Below are positions 24,301 through 39,300 of a DNA stretch of 64,000 bases, one piece after another. The notes below the pieces were generated by a model, which did not search any database, was not told the DNA's origin, and saw only the letters and a program-made list of their open reading frames with translations. Origin of the DNA: Blastobasis lacticolella. Taxonomy: Eukaryota > Arthropoda > Insecta > Lepidoptera > Blastobasidae. Numbering within the stretch: position 1 is the first letter of the stretch; every line of letters starts with the position of its first letter. The position numbers and the translations under genes were made by a program. Location: positions 9,648,026-9,712,025 of the forward strand of contig LR990061.1 of NCBI GenBank assembly GCA_905147135.1, written 5' to 3'.

Positions 24301-27300
24301 CGGTAGAAGGGTGAGTACGTGACTCGCGACCGGGAAAATTGTATATACAATTGGCTTTTCTGAAAACCAGCGTTGTGACTGGCATTAGCCCTCACAGCAT
24401 TATACTAAAACTGGTCCATTTCGGTTTCCGTTACATCACTGGCTGGTCGTATGTAATTTTCAATAATTATAATTTACAGTACTCACCTTAGGTTTCGGAT
24501 CCTCATTACAGGATCTGAATAAATTACTGTCTATGTCTATGTCGAAAAAATGCGGTTTGCGACCGAGTCGAGAATACGGCGAATTAGCAAAATAGTTGCA
24601 GTTGCAGGTAGCTCTGACCTGGGTCGGTGCGGCGGCGGCGGGCTGGGGCGCGCCCTCCGTCCCCGCGGCGGGCGCCTGGTACGCGGGCGGCTGGTACTGC
24701 GGCGGCTGCTCGCGCGCGCCCCACGAGTCGCCCCAGCTGCCCGCGGCGGGCTGGCTTGGGGCTTGGCCGGGGGCTGTGGCGGACTGGAATACAATAAGAA
24801 GTGTTAGACATCAAGTTTTATAGTCCATAGTAGTATGTATGTATTTAAATATGTATGTAACTTTGTATTTAATTAGGTATTATAATTTCATTTGTAGTAT
24901 ATTTTTTTAGTATTAGTATTTTAAGGTGCACACCGTCTGCTTTTTTGATTTTGCCCTGTCTCTTCCGTAGGTCTGCTGTAAGATATTTCTTATGAAATAA
25001 GCTGTACCTGTTGTGTTGTTTTTCTTTATGCCAATATTGTATATTGTGCATAATAAATAGCAATAAAAACACGTAGTACAAAATTACAGGCCTATATCTA
25101 AATAATGCGTTTTTTGAAAAGTATTCGAAATAATCATCATTAATTCCCTGTCCACATCTATGTACCACCATGTATCAGCACAGAAGCATGTGTTTATCCG
25201 CGGTAGAAGTGTTGACTCCAATATAATTTCTTACATGTATATAATATCATTAATATCATTTCTATATTTTATATGTATTACTGTATATATTTTTGGTATT
25301 TTAGATGTAGGTATTAGTATATATTGTTATTATCTTTGTATTGTAACTGTTAATATTTTATGTGTATTTCAATTAATATAATAAACACTCTAAAAAAAAA
25401 AATCTTACACGGACTTTGTATTGAATGCTCTAGACTCGAGTTATCAGGTAGATGACTTTTCTTAAGCATCAATAAAATAAACCACCACGTACTTATTAGA
25501 AGGCTTTCGGAACTCGATATACATGGCAACTTGTTAAGATGGATTTCGTCTTGTATAAGTAGCCGTAGTCAGACTGTTGCGTTGAAGGGATTTCGTTCGA
25601 GATTCCTTAAAATCCCTCCCGGAATCCCTCAGGGCGCGCACCTTGGATCATTTTTGTTGTACAAAAACCTTTAAGACGCTCTATTATTCCTATATCCGAA
25701 GTCAGTTGGAATTTGGAAGCACGGTTTGTAGCCCACAATACACCGTCCATAAAGCCAGAATAGAAAAGTACAAAATAAATTCTAAAAATTATTGGATTAT
25801 CGGCCAGGCCACAATTTCAGATTAATAATAATTACAGATTATGCAGCAAGTGCAATTAGACATGGATTTAGATCCCTGGAAACTTGGAAACCTGTCGATC
25901 AAATTATGCCAAAAATACTTTCTTTAGACGTTCTTGTGATTATTATAATAAATGTTTAAGCAGTGTCGACATTTTCGCGGCGAGTATCTCTCTTTATAGA
26001 AAAAGAGTAGGTACACGAATTGTTGTTATAAGTGTAGTGCAACTACTTATTATAATTTGTTTAGTATTAGTATTTGGTCAGATGATAATTATACTGTAAA
26101 CTAATATTTAATTATAATTTACATCTAAACTAAATGTAAGATTTGTCAATATATAACATGTCCACCATCAACTCCATCACATCGCTTAATAAGCATATAC
26201 ATCTTGAATAGCAATAGCAATAAGCAACCGGCGCCTAAACATGAGTAGCGCCTAAACATACCCCGGCGCCTAAATAGTGCCCGTCAGGGTCATAATTGTA
26301 AATTACTTTAATGAAGCAATAAACATTTGAGTATTGAGTATTGAGTATGATCTTACTGGGTATTATTGCGCAGATTAATATATTTATTGATAATCATTTT
26401 ATCGTAAGCTCGATAAAAAAATTGTATCAGAATTATGGAACTAAGTCTGTTGATATGTTTTATTTATGTGTAATACTTGTATAAGACTGATTGTTTTCCT
26501 AAATAAATAAATAAATAAAATAAAATGTTAAATAATTTTTTTTAATGTTATACGGTAGGCAAACAGGCAAGCGGGCCACCTGATGGAAAGTGGTCACCGC
26601 TGCCTATAGACATTAGCAACACCAAGAGTATCGCCAATGCGTTGCCCCTCTCTATAACACGTTGCTCTGGCAGCAAAAAGGCAAATGCCGCTCCTGCGGT
26701 ATCTCATCTTGGTCCTCACGGTGACAACGCACATGCAGTTCTACATTTTTGTTATTAGTTACTCTACAACTGGATGAATCATAGACTTGGGCGATAGTTA
26801 CAGTTTTCGATCAGATGATCTGGCTGCTCGTTTGTCAACCCATAATCCTATCCATTACCGGGTATCGAAATAGGTGACGAATGTGCCTTAGAGTACACCA
26901 GAAAATGTATTTCAAACACTGCGATTTCCAACGCCTACCAAGCGTGTAGATTACGGCAAAACCTTCCATTTAGGTTTCTGTCCAGCAGTGGTCTGTTGTG
27001 GACTGCTGACCTGTACTAGACCGCTCTACTTAAATACCTATGTGAAATATACGAAGTACCCACTGAACAAGATAAATCCGCACCGGACAACGTATTAAAA
27101 AAGTTGGAAAGTAGGGGTGAGACCGGGCGAAGTGGAGAAGATTGAGTAGGAAAGCGGACCCTGGCAGAGGCCGGGATAAGCGCTAGGACGATGATGATGA
27201 TGATGATGAGTGGAGATCATCTTACCTCGTTCCAGGTGGCGTTGGGATCCCACGACTGGTTGGGGTCCCAGCCGGCCGGCTCCGCGTTATAGGCGGCATT

Positions 27301-30300
27301 CTCGTACGCACCCTCCGGGTTGTACGCTGGAAGGAAAACAATGTTTTATTTCACTTTCGCTACACATATTATCGTGTTTGTTACTAATATTGTTTTTACC
27401 TCGATATTTCATTATAGTTTTTTTTCTCCTGATACAAGTATTTCTATACTTAATAGGATATAGACCTAAATAAGATGTGTTAAAGTTAGTAACGAAATAA
27501 ACCATTATCATTATCATTGGACGCAGTTACTTGCGTCATGGTCACTGACGAGTTGACAGGTGCCGCTGTGTGATGTCTCTCGTATGGACAGACATCCATT
27601 CCTTCTCGAAACGAACGACTTGCTATCAGCCCGGGTTTCCTGTTACTACGGTCACTGAGTACTTTTCAAATTTCGTATGATCTGATAATGACTGATGAAG
27701 CAGATGTGCCAAATAGTTAAAAGAATATAAAGTGATACGGCGTCCACAAAACTCCGCTGAGCCAGGATTTCCTGTTTTTTTTTATATTACACAAGACAGG
27801 CATTTGACCGCCATCTCACCTGTTGGTAAGTGACAATGCGGCCGAAGATGGAGCATGCCCGTCTTGGAACATCCTATTCACTCTAGCACTGAAGTCATCC
27901 AGATTACATTGATAAAGGAACATGCTCGCAGGCAACGCGTTCCATTCCAGCCGTACGCATTATAGAAGTCGAGCCAAAGCGGCTCGTGCGTATAGTTGGA
28001 AGATCCATGAGGATGAAGCGCTCGCCAGGATCGCGTCTCCCGACCTGTTCGCCCTATGGCGTCAACCGACGTGTGGTGTATCTCACATAACACGGTTTTA
28101 ACGGGGTCGGCAACGCGTGGGTGATGCCCCTGGTATCGCAAACGTCCATAGGCTGCGGTGACTCCTTACCATCAGGCAGGCCGCAAGCTTGTTTGCCAAA
28201 TTAGTGGTAAAAAAAAAAATCGTGGACAAATTCACACAGCGCCATCTAGCCCCAAACTAAGCAAAGGTATATGGGTGCTAGATAACTAATATACAACTTA
28301 AATACTTTTTATACATAGAACTTATTATACATAGAACACCCAGACCCGTAACAGAAATTAAAATTCATCATTTCAATTTCTGCCCGGCCGGGAATCGAAC
28401 CCGGGACCTCTTGCGTGGCAGACCCGTATGTTGACCACTGAACCACACCATTACAGTGCGTAATCTGTTCACTTACGTGGGTTCTGTAGCGTCGTCTCCT
28501 TAGTCTGGCCTTCCACCTGCGCGTACTCGCCGTCAGCGCCCGCCGCCGCGGCCGCGGGCTGACCGCCGGCACTCCTGTTTTTATTATTAAAAGTTTCTCA
28601 GATACACTCATTATCACAGCCCATAACAGTCCACTGCAGGACTGAGGGCCTCTCCCACGAAAGGGGAGGTTATCGCCATAATCTCCATGCTTGGAAGGCG
28701 GGTTGGAGATCGCAGTGTTATGAATATGACAATGGAAAACGCTGCTGCCCATTTTCCAGCCTACGGGGACTCGCCTCGAAAACATTAGTCGCATTGTATG
28801 ACACCCACGAGTGTAAGGGGTTGGTGCTATTCTACTCTGCCGGGCACCACACGGCACGGCCGAATACACTCACCGACATAAAAACTCGCCCACGAGTATA
28901 TATGGATGCCTAAGACACAGGTAAATCACGTCCTTAGTTTAGGCGTCCAAATAATCAATAACTATAAATAAATACCTAATGTAATTTGCGCCGGAATTGT
29001 ACCTAAATACTCGGAAGTAACCTCGATTTTATTTTTACCCATTTATCGTAAGTAGTATCTATGCTCATTTGTTATTTATGTTTAACATTTTCTTTGAATA
29101 AATTATCTATTTATTATATTATTATTTATATTATGCAGGGTGTAAAAAGGCCGCTAGCATTAATTGAAACCCCATATTCTACCCATGAAACTGAACAACT
29201 TTCCCCAAGAAACATACCCGCGGAAATGACTTCACAATTTCGCTACCTAAAATAAATAAATATTTGCGACGCGCAATGTACATCGTCCGGCGCACGCTTC
29301 TCGCTCGCCCACGTGACCAGTGGCCACTGACCCCGCGCCTGCACGCTTTACATTGCGTGCTTTTACTTAAAGTGCATTTATTTCACTTAAATTTGAACTT
29401 TGAGTGTCTAAATTAATTGTATGTGTTTTTGTAATGATGTAGTTATCGATAATTGATATTGTTTAGTACAAAAACAGAACTTTTTTTTAAATGATCTCTA
29501 GTACTGCCTCAACTATAAGTTTCCGCAGATATGTTTCCTGGGGAAAGTTGTTCAGTTTCATGGGTAGAATATGAGGTTTCAATTAATGCTAGCGGTCTTT
29601 TTACACCCTGTATATACTCGTTTTAAGTCTTCGTGCCTACGCAATAATTTTCCATATACCTACTAATATGCTCATACATTTCTGCAGTTACAAATCAGTC
29701 TATCCTACTAATATTAGATAAGTTTGTAGCGATGTTTGGATATTTATTACTCCTTCAGACAAGAGAGGTCTTCTACTTAAGAGAGGTAGGGCATAGCGGG
29801 GTATCCCGTTCGAATAGGAGCCGCCCGACTGAGTAAGTACCTCCACCTTACAGAATACCGCAGCTAAACAATACTCTTTTAAATAGTATTGTGTTTCTGC
29901 CGATGATTAAGATTTCCAGTGCTCCATGGGGTAGGGATTTGGAGAACCGTGGCTTTGGCAGTGGAGGGGCATTTGCCTTTTTGCTGCCAGAGCAACGAGT
30001 TATAGAGGTAGGCAACGCATTAGCGAACGGTTTTGCTAATGTCTATAGGCAGTGGTGACCACTTTCCATCAGGTGGCCCGCTTGCCTGTTTGCCTACCGT
30101 GTGACAAAAAAAAGACAAAAAAACTGAACGGATTTTGATGAAATTTGGCAGCAATATATCTTATAGCCCAAAATAGCACTATGAAATTCAATATAATTCC
30201 TACGGGAATGGGTCTGGTACGTAAAACTGAATTTTACGCAGACAAAGTTGTTTTAAACAGGTTTGGATCTGGGTAGGTCCAGTATATCGATATACTCTTA

Positions 30301-33300
30301 ACCAGAAATAACCAGTATAAGACGAGCTAGCGTCTCTATAGACGCGCATAGCAATATTAGCTCATTTTATACTGGATTTATGTAGAAAACCAGTATAACA
30401 CGAGTCAGCGTCTCTACAGACGGGCATAGCAATGATAGTTCCTTTTATACTGGTTAGTACCCACCTGTAGGTGACCAGCGCGGCTTGCTCCTCTCGAGTG
30501 GGTAGCTTGAAGGGCAGCTTAATAGTCAGAGCCCAGGCTTCCAGCGTGCTGTTGAAGTGTAGCGCGATGCAGTACACGCCGTACATACACAGCATGAACA
30601 ACGCCTCGGGCCTGCCACCAGAACGTGTTTCAGTAAGCATCATCACAGCCCCTAGCAGTCCACTGCAGGACTTAGGGACTCTATCACGAGATGAGAGGTT
30701 ATTGGCATAATCTCCGTGCTTGGCCGGCGGGTAGGAAATCTCAGTGTTATAGATATAACAATGGAAAACGCTGCTGCCCATTTTCCAACCTACGGAGACT
30801 AGATCTTTTGCCTCGAAAACATTAGTCGCCTCGTACGACACCCACGAATGTAAGGGGTTGGTGCTATTCTACTCTGCCGGACACCACACAGCCATACAGT
30901 TTTAGTAATACAGGCTTCGATTCAGGGTTAGTCTGGGTGTAGTAGGTATGTTTAATAAGTATGTATTTAAAAAATATATAAATAGTTTATCAATTTTCTG
31001 GGACACGAGCTTTGCTTAATTTGGGCCTAGGTGGCGCTGTGTGTGTTATCCAAGCATATTTATTATTTATTTATTGAGTAGGTAAACTATCTCCAAAACT
31101 TACTTAATATTTATCTTCTTACTACTGCTACAGAATTGTAAAGTAGCAGTAACCCAACCCCACCAGGGCTTCGATTCTGGTACGGAAATCGTCTCAGTTG
31201 CAGTAACATTACAATTGCATCGCATGTCAAACGTGTGATTGTTATTCAATTGACAGATGTTGAGTTACAACTTTCATGAGTTCGAACTTTTCCACAATTC
31301 GTTTTCTGGTACTTTAGTTGCATTATGGTTTTATATCGCTGTTGGTACTCCAATAAATAAATAAATGACTAAGTTGCATCTTTCTTAGTTGTCAAACGAA
31401 AACGTGTCAAAGGTCGAACAGTGATTTCACTGCAATTTAACTGGGATGATGCTGGGACTGACTCGATACCTCGACGTAGTTATAGTAACATCACTGTTAT
31501 ATTGCAACATAATAACAACTGCATTCCACACCAGAATCGGTACCCAGGGGGCTTACCATGAGCTCTTATAGCAGGACCAAAACAGAACTGCCCTGCTAAG
31601 AACGAGACAGCGCTATACGTGTCACATAAGCTTGTTTCGTTTTAACCAAACTAACCCTCTCTTACTCAAGAAAAAAAAACCCACTGACCAGGAGACGTAT
31701 CCGTTGCATATGGTGCACAGCATCACCAGTATCGAGACGGCGTAGAAGAAGCAGTCGCGGCAGAGCGGCCACCAGTTGAGGTGGGACACGGTGCCGGCGC
31801 AGAGCGCGCACACCGATATCACGAACATTATGTTGAACACCGCCGAGCCGATCACGCCGGACACGCCTGCGGAGGTCGCGGGGGAACGGGTTAATATAGA
31901 AAAAACCAGGGTACAACCGCATATTTCCTTCACGATTTCGCGCAACTGAATCCTACTAATAATAAAATGCAATAGTTTGTGACGATGTTTGTTACTCCTT
32001 CACGTAAAAACGGCTGAACGGATTCTGATTAAATGTGGTAGTAATGTAGTTTAGCTAGCCCAGAATAAGGGGCTGTCCTAATTGCCGGCGGTTGACAGTC
32101 GTACGACCATGATCGTGCGACGGGCGGTTTCGAGGTCTCCTATAGGTCGAGCGAGTCCACCGTACGACCAGGGTCGCACGACCGTTCGACCGTTGCCAAT
32201 TAAGGCGGCACGATTTTCATACAAATTTTATGTAACGTTTGATCGACATTCTTTCAAGAGTTTGATGTTTTTAATGTAAGTTTGTGCAATTGGCCGATAG
32301 TGAATGTGTCCAAATGTGCGCGAAATAGATTTCTACATGTTAAAACAAAGCAATGAAGAATAAAATCTCAAAACAACGCCTTCTAGCGGCGACTTGTGCT
32401 TTATTTGATTTAACTGCTTTATTATAAATCATTAACCTATAGAAACTCACTTTGCGCACAGTTGAATACATTTATTAAGAGTATAAACCATAATACAATT
32501 ACTAAACACTCAAACGAATGAAAGAATTTCGAGAGTAATTTAGTATGAGCGTCAGACCTAATTAATACTATAACTTATCTTGAAATTCAATGTAATTCTT
32601 ACGGGAACGGGTCTGCAACTTTACGCGGACGAAGGTAGTTGAATAATAAAGAAGCGTAAGCTCACTGAATGTGTAACCATGATCCAATCCGGTCAGGCTC
32701 ATGGAGCAGGGTCACGGAGGCCAGATGGCAGTCGCTCCACTGAAACTACCGGTGCCATATCCTCGTCATGGTCAAGGGCGGGCCCTCGTGCTCGAGAGCA
32801 CAACCGGTACATTAACGCCAAGATTATTATATTTTTATTTTTAAGCTCACCGATGTCGTCCTTTGCGCAGAACACGCCGATGATGACAGTGGCAAGCTCG
32901 GGCGCGGAGCTGCCGGCCGCCATGAACGTCGCGCCCGCCACGTCTGGCGCCAGCTTCAGCTCTGCAACCAGACGCGACACGTACAGAAAATACATAGAGA
33001 TAAATATAGTCGTATCTTTATTTGATTTTAAGAGAGGTAGGGCATAGCGGGGTATCCCGTTCGAATTGGAGCCGCCCGACTGGGGAAGTACCTCTTGCCG
33101 GTTTTCAGGTGGTCTTGCCCACAACCATTTTTAGGAGCTGGATCCGCGCCTGGCGTACATATACTGATAAACACATTACCCACCTTTGCGTCGCTCTGTC
33201 GGGTATAAATTCCGCAATACGGCGGCACCAGGTCCAGGCTTTAGAATAAAAAGGCCAAGACGCTCACCCTCGCAGATCCTGTCGAGGCTGGAGACGAAGT

Positions 33301-36300
33301 ACTCGTCGCACACGATCGCCAGCCCGATGAAAGTAAACACGCACACCAGGACATGGATCACCAGACCGCCGTGCGCACGCGCCGTCTGGCCCATCAACGG
33401 TGGCGGGAACTGAAAGGCAGGTGTACAATGACGAAAAAAACTCAAAGGGCTTTACGATTAGCCTTGGCATCAGCCAGAATTTATCCGTCAATTTACAGCA
33501 ATTCATCATCATATCAGCCAGAAGACGCCCACTGCTGGGCATAGGCCTCCCCCAGAGATCTCCACAAAGGCCGGTCCTGTGCTCTCCGCATCCAGCTGGT
33601 ACCTACGATATTTTCTTTAGGTTGTCGGTCCACCTTGTGGGAGGCCTACCCACGCTGCTTCTTCCGGTACGTGGTCGCCACTGGAGAATCATCTGTTCTT
33701 CGAGTTATGTGCCCTGCCCACTGCCACTTCAGTCTGGCAATCCTTAGAGCTATGTGACCGGGGACCTTGGTTTGCTTGCGGATCTCCTTATTTCTGATTC
33801 GATCGCGCAACGAGACCTTGAGCATAGCCCTTTTCATTGCCCTTTGGGTAACAGTGAGCTTTCTTATAAGACCTTTAGTGTGCGGCTACGTTTCAGCTCT
33901 TTAGGTCATCACTGGCAACACACATTGGTGAAAGACCTTCGTCTTGAGACACTGCGGTAATTGGGACGAAAATAAATGGCGTAGCTTCCCGAACGGCACT
34001 AGCGCCATATGTGATGCGCCTACCACTAGCGCCATTTAGAAATTGAACCATAGGGCCTGTCCTCCTTACGGAGGAAGGAGTTACTTTCGTCATTGCAGAC
34101 ATCCCAAACATGGTGTCGGCTATAGCAGGATATCACTTTCGAAATGGGGCGTCCGAAGTGCAGGGGAAGTATCACTTACGGAATGCAGCAACCAGACAAT
34201 ACTTAAATGTGTTCCTGGTGGTGAGTACTCTTCGGGCAATCGAGGCTTTGGCAGAGAGCAATGTGACCCGGGCTTTTAGAGGTATTACGAGGATGCCTCT
34301 GGTGTTGCTAATGACCATGCTCTATGTCTTTCGTCCAGCTTGCATATTTGTATACCGATTATCATTAAAAACCCAAGTCATGATCTGCTATTGTAACTAC
34401 ATGATGGCTTTCTGGCTTGCACCGGGTTCCGGAGTGAAAGGATCCCGCAAAAGTTCTTAGGAAACACAACTTTTGCGGGGTTTTTTGGATATAGTCGTTC
34501 TACACAGTTAATTTCACTGACTGAAATAAAAAGGCAGACTTTACACTAATGTTGTATACTTATGTTGTGATGAATGTCTACCAACCTGTTCTATGGCTGG
34601 AGGGGTGCAGTCTCTGAGAGGGCGGAGGGTGGATATGGCGTCCACATTGCCTATTTGCTCTGACTCTTGTTCCTTTTTTCTTGTTTGTTTCATTATTTCG
34701 TCCTGAAACGGGAAAATCTTCTTTATCTATATAGTCTTGAGTATGAGAACAAAGATTATTACAGATGACGCGATATCCGGTTGCTTTCCGGTATCCGGCC
34801 TATCCGGCCTTAATTTACTATCCGGCCGGATACCGGATAGTAAAAAAGTATGAAAATCCCATAAAAATTTGCTGTCAAAGCAACGTGTTATAGAGGTGGG
34901 CAACGCATTGGCGATACTCTTGGTGTTGCTAATGTCTATAGGCAGGGGTGACTACTTCGCATCAGGTGGCCCGCTTGCCTGTTTGCCTATCGTAAGTCAT
35001 AAAAAAAAAACCTATGATCAGACTACCAAAATCCAGTCGACAGCAAAGGTCTTTTTAAAAGGACTTATTTACACATAAAGGACTTTTTCGGAAATTACTG
35101 GAAACTGATTACTTTCAAACTAATGTGATATCTTGAATTTATATTAAGTTTACATAATAAAAATATATTGTTGTGTTTGGTTAGTTGTACGTTTATTTTG
35201 TTTAAATCTAGACAACAATAAAAAAAATAAAAAAAAAATTTGACAAATACTTTATAAAATAGAACGTTTGGGTAAGGACCCCCTGTTAATAAGCATGAAA
35301 TTCAGAATGAATTTCAATAAATTAAGTTCTTGCTTTTAATTATGTACGCTCACTTAATAGGCAAGTAATTTTTACAATAAAAGTATAGTTACACATCGGT
35401 TGCGAAATAAGTCTATTTGTCGTGGACTGAAAGTATTATTATAATTTTCTTCACCAATATAAGACATAGATACTGAATCAAATCGTGTTTGCCGAGTGTA
35501 TGCGCAAAAAAGATGTTACTTAAGCTGTTTTTATACGAACTTCACAACTCTCTTTTTGGGTGAAATAAGACGATTTGAAAAGACACTTCTTTTAAGAGTT
35601 TTATGTACCTACAAGTAATTATAACTTTGTAAATTGTGTAACTTTGGGTTGAAATTTAATTTAATGCAATTTAAACTCTTTGGTTTAACTTAGTATACGT
35701 ACCTATAGTTTACAGTTTTCTAAAGTTCCCGATTATAATAGACAACGACCGCGCACAATAGAAAATAAACTTTATGGCGTGGACATAAGGAAATGATGAC
35801 AACTGTCAAAGTGACGGGGCTACCGACGCGTTACCCTGCCTGCGAGTGTCTTACGTGTATAGTCGTATAGTTTAATAAATTGTGTTAAAGTGTTAGATTT
35901 AAGTTTTAAATATTACTATGTTTATCAATTAGTCTATTATTAATGTTATAAGTGGTATTGTTATAGGCATACGTTACTCGTATATTATTTTGTTTGGATA
36001 TAGTGTATCGTTTATTGTTATTATAATTTTGTATGTTTTACGTATTATATCTATGGGCCTCTGAAGCCTGATACAAATAAATAACTTGAGAACTATATTC
36101 AGTACCTATACCTCAAGGTACCGGTGGGGCGACCCAAATATCGCTGGATGGATGAAGTTCTGAAAGACCTGCACGCACTGGGAATCCTCGATTGGCAGGA
36201 GATGATGCAGTATAGGAAGAGGTTGTGATCTCTGGTGTCGGCGGTCAAGATCCACTTTGGGTCACTGAGTCAGCGCAGTTAGTAAGTAAGTAACTATTCC

Positions 36301-39300
36301 TCTAAGTCAGCTGAGCTCTAACCACTAAATAGTCGATAGTCTGTACCTCAAACGTTACTTTACAAATGAAAATAGAAATGAAAGTAGACTTAGGTATTTT
36401 GGTTAGGTTAATGTGTTATTTATGTGTTAGATAGTTATTTGCTCTCACATCTGTATATCCGCCATCTTTTATTTCTTTCTTGTATGATTCGTCGTCTTCC
36501 TCCTCTATGATTTCATCATTCGATTTTAATGATTTCTTGGTCGGTTCCTCTCCATCCGTAGTCGTTGTTTTTTCTGCATTGCCTGGAAATTTGAATTGAA
36601 TCTTTTAATGTTATCAAAATTTTTACACAGTAGTACCGAAACCGGGACTCGGGACTAGCGTTTTCGAATACCCGACCTTTTTAGATACCCGGGTATCGGG
36701 TATTATTATTTTAAATACCCATTTTTTAAGAAAATGTAAGTAAAAGGTATTTTTTTAAACCTTTTGTTTTCAAATTGAAATATAACAAAGAAAAATATAT
36801 TTATATCAGTGAAACTAGCCTTATTGGAAAGCTAATGAATAAGATTTCGGTCATGTAGCCGCTGCGTGTTTATTCTAACAAAAGTCAAAACCATTCAACC
36901 AAAAGTGGGCTTCAGTGCTAAACAAAATTTTGTATGGAGGAAAAAATTTACATCAATGAATAATAAATAAATAAATGTCATGTTGGACATCTAGATTGTG
37001 CAATAAATGGAGTTATCCATTAGATGTATTTGTCGTCCCTTGTTGATAAACAAGGGACGACATAACACCATATTCCTGTTGCACGTAAATTATCTGCTCG
37101 TGTCCGGTGCTTTTGTGTATGCAGATGGCACCACAGTGACGGACATGTATCTAGTGCAAAGGCCAATCGAGAGGATGTCGAGTCTTTTCAAGAGTCTCTC
37201 ATTGACCGCCTGGACCACGCTCTCCAAAATGCTTCTGATTGGGGAGTTGACAGTCTTGTACAGTTCAACGCGTCTAAAACACAGGCATGAATTACATTCC
37301 GTCGGACTCCAACTTTCCAGAGTGACCCCTACAAATATGTGATAGTCTCCGCCTGCTGGGCTTGGAAGTGTCTTCCAAACTGGACTTTGTTGGGTATATC
37401 AAGTCCATAGCTAAAACTGCTGCCAAAAAACTAGGCATCCTCTCAAGGGCAAGGCGGTATTTCTCATTTGAGCAGAGGTTGCCACTATATAAAACCCAAA
37501 TTCGACCTTGCATAGAATACTGTTGTCACCTATGGGACGGATCTGCCAAGGTCTATCTGGCTGCTCTGAACTCGGTGGAGAGACGCGCCAAGAAATTGAT
37601 AGACGTCTTCTTGGCGCGGGGGAATTTGGGGAATGTGCGACGGAATTACACGAGTTACTTCCACCAGTCCCATTCCATCTTCGGGGCTCCAGATGTAGGT
37701 CAGCGTACCATCCCTATATTGTCGACATTCCACGAAAACGCACTCAGCGTTTTTCTAACTCTTTTCTTTTGCGAACGGCAAGAGACTGGAACTCGCTGCT
37801 TGCACATGTTTTCCCTGAGCGGTACAACTTGAGTCTATTTAAGACAAGAGTGAATAGTTATTTAATAAACAGGTATGCGCCATCGTAGACTGCATCTGCA
37901 CTACATCAGGTGAGATAGCAGTCAAATATCTGATGGAAAGTGGTCACCGCCGCGTATGGACTAATTCTTCTTTGTTTAATTTCAATTCAAAAACCAAAGG
38001 TTTATAAGAAAGAAAACAATTATCAATAAATAAACTACACGAACTTATCCTGACTTTTAATATATTTTTTATTACTTGCCTTATGACTTATCGGAGAAGA
38101 TATACGCTATTTAAACTCTTTAAGGCGTTATATTACCGCATCAACGATTTCTTTTAAAATACTGGGGTAGAGCTCGTCTAGTCTAAAATGACGCGCCCAC
38201 TACTTAGTTAGTTGATTTCGATGTGTGAGTGCAAATATTGATAACGACACTTCATCTGTGTGGGAGCCAATGAACGACGCGTGCTCCGTTCGTTTGAATC
38301 TCACCGGCAACTGAATGACCAATTACAACGGCATTTGTATATGTATTGCGTCCATATTTTAAACTTGCTTGTGTGCGTTAATGCGATAGTGGGGCGCGTT
38401 ATTTTAGATTAGACGAGCTCTACCTGGGTATGGCACTCAAATTGTACCCGGGTATACCCGACCCCGGGTACCCGGGTAGAAAACCCTGCTCGGGACCGAC
38501 CGGGAATATTTTTGTTCGTAAGTTCGTAACATAGCGCAGCGGACCCGGCTTCACAAAGCGAATAAAATCAGCTGTTCGTGTGACGGCGGCCATGTTTGTC
38601 ACTAATATAAGTTTATCAAAGGTTTACAGAAGGGATTAGCGTGGGATCAGCCTTCTTTATGTTATGAAGCCGGTCATGAGCGCTTTAGCGCTATTGTGCG
38701 TTTATGAATAATGTTTTTCAAGAACTATATTTTAGCAAGCTGAAAACCTATATGCCTCCCATAACTGTTTAGGAATAAAACCGTCAGTCTGAAATAAACC
38801 TTTTAATTATTTCAATTTCATCATTTTTGACTAGATATACCTACATTTTTTAGGTAGGTAGGTCTGTGTAAGAATTTTACGCGGGTGAACAAGTAAAGTC
38901 CATTCCAGTTTTCTTTGGACTAAAGCATAGTATAGTTAAAGAGGTCTCCTTAGATTGGCGGTGCCTCTGGTGATGCTAATATCCCTAATATGACCTGTTT
39001 GTCTGCCTGATATCACAAAAAATTATATCTGAAGTACCCGTGATATTGTTCCACAACTCTCAGGTTGGTTGGAAGAGATCTCTCGCAGAGATAAGCTCGC
39101 CTTTGTGAACCATCTTAAGGTCTTCACTTTGTCACATTGTTGTGTGTTCAATAACAAAAAAAGAATACAAAAAATCACATTCTCCGTAGAAGTCGTACCT
39201 TCTTTCTCCGTGAAGGCCTTCGGCGTTGGTGCCGAGGACAGAGGCAGCTCCGGCGTCACCTCGGCGGGGACGGGGGGCGCGTCTTTCGCCACGATGGGCC

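Larger units (their letters stand above)
36640..38505. mobile_element. Possible hAT-like element with CCGGGTA-rich ends, holding nested insertions
   Basis: The left end ('gggactcgggactagcgttt', 'tacccgggtatcgggtatta') is mirrored by the right end ('tacccgggtagaaaaccctg', 'ctcgggaccgaccggga'). Between them sit a LINE (37010-37965) and a MITE (38167-38423). All lie in coding intron 1. No target duplication identified. Confidence 0.45.

Noticed and set aside
24537..24823. Several overlapping open frames on both strands rich in Pro, Arg and Gly
   Set aside because: They are shadows of the GC-rich NCKX exon 10; only one minus-strand frame joins its neighbours in phase.
28309..28869. A 186-codon minus-strand open frame
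   Set aside because: It runs through an S2 retroposon, a wrong frame of NCKX exon 8 and a tRNA-derived SINE; it is a chance fusion.
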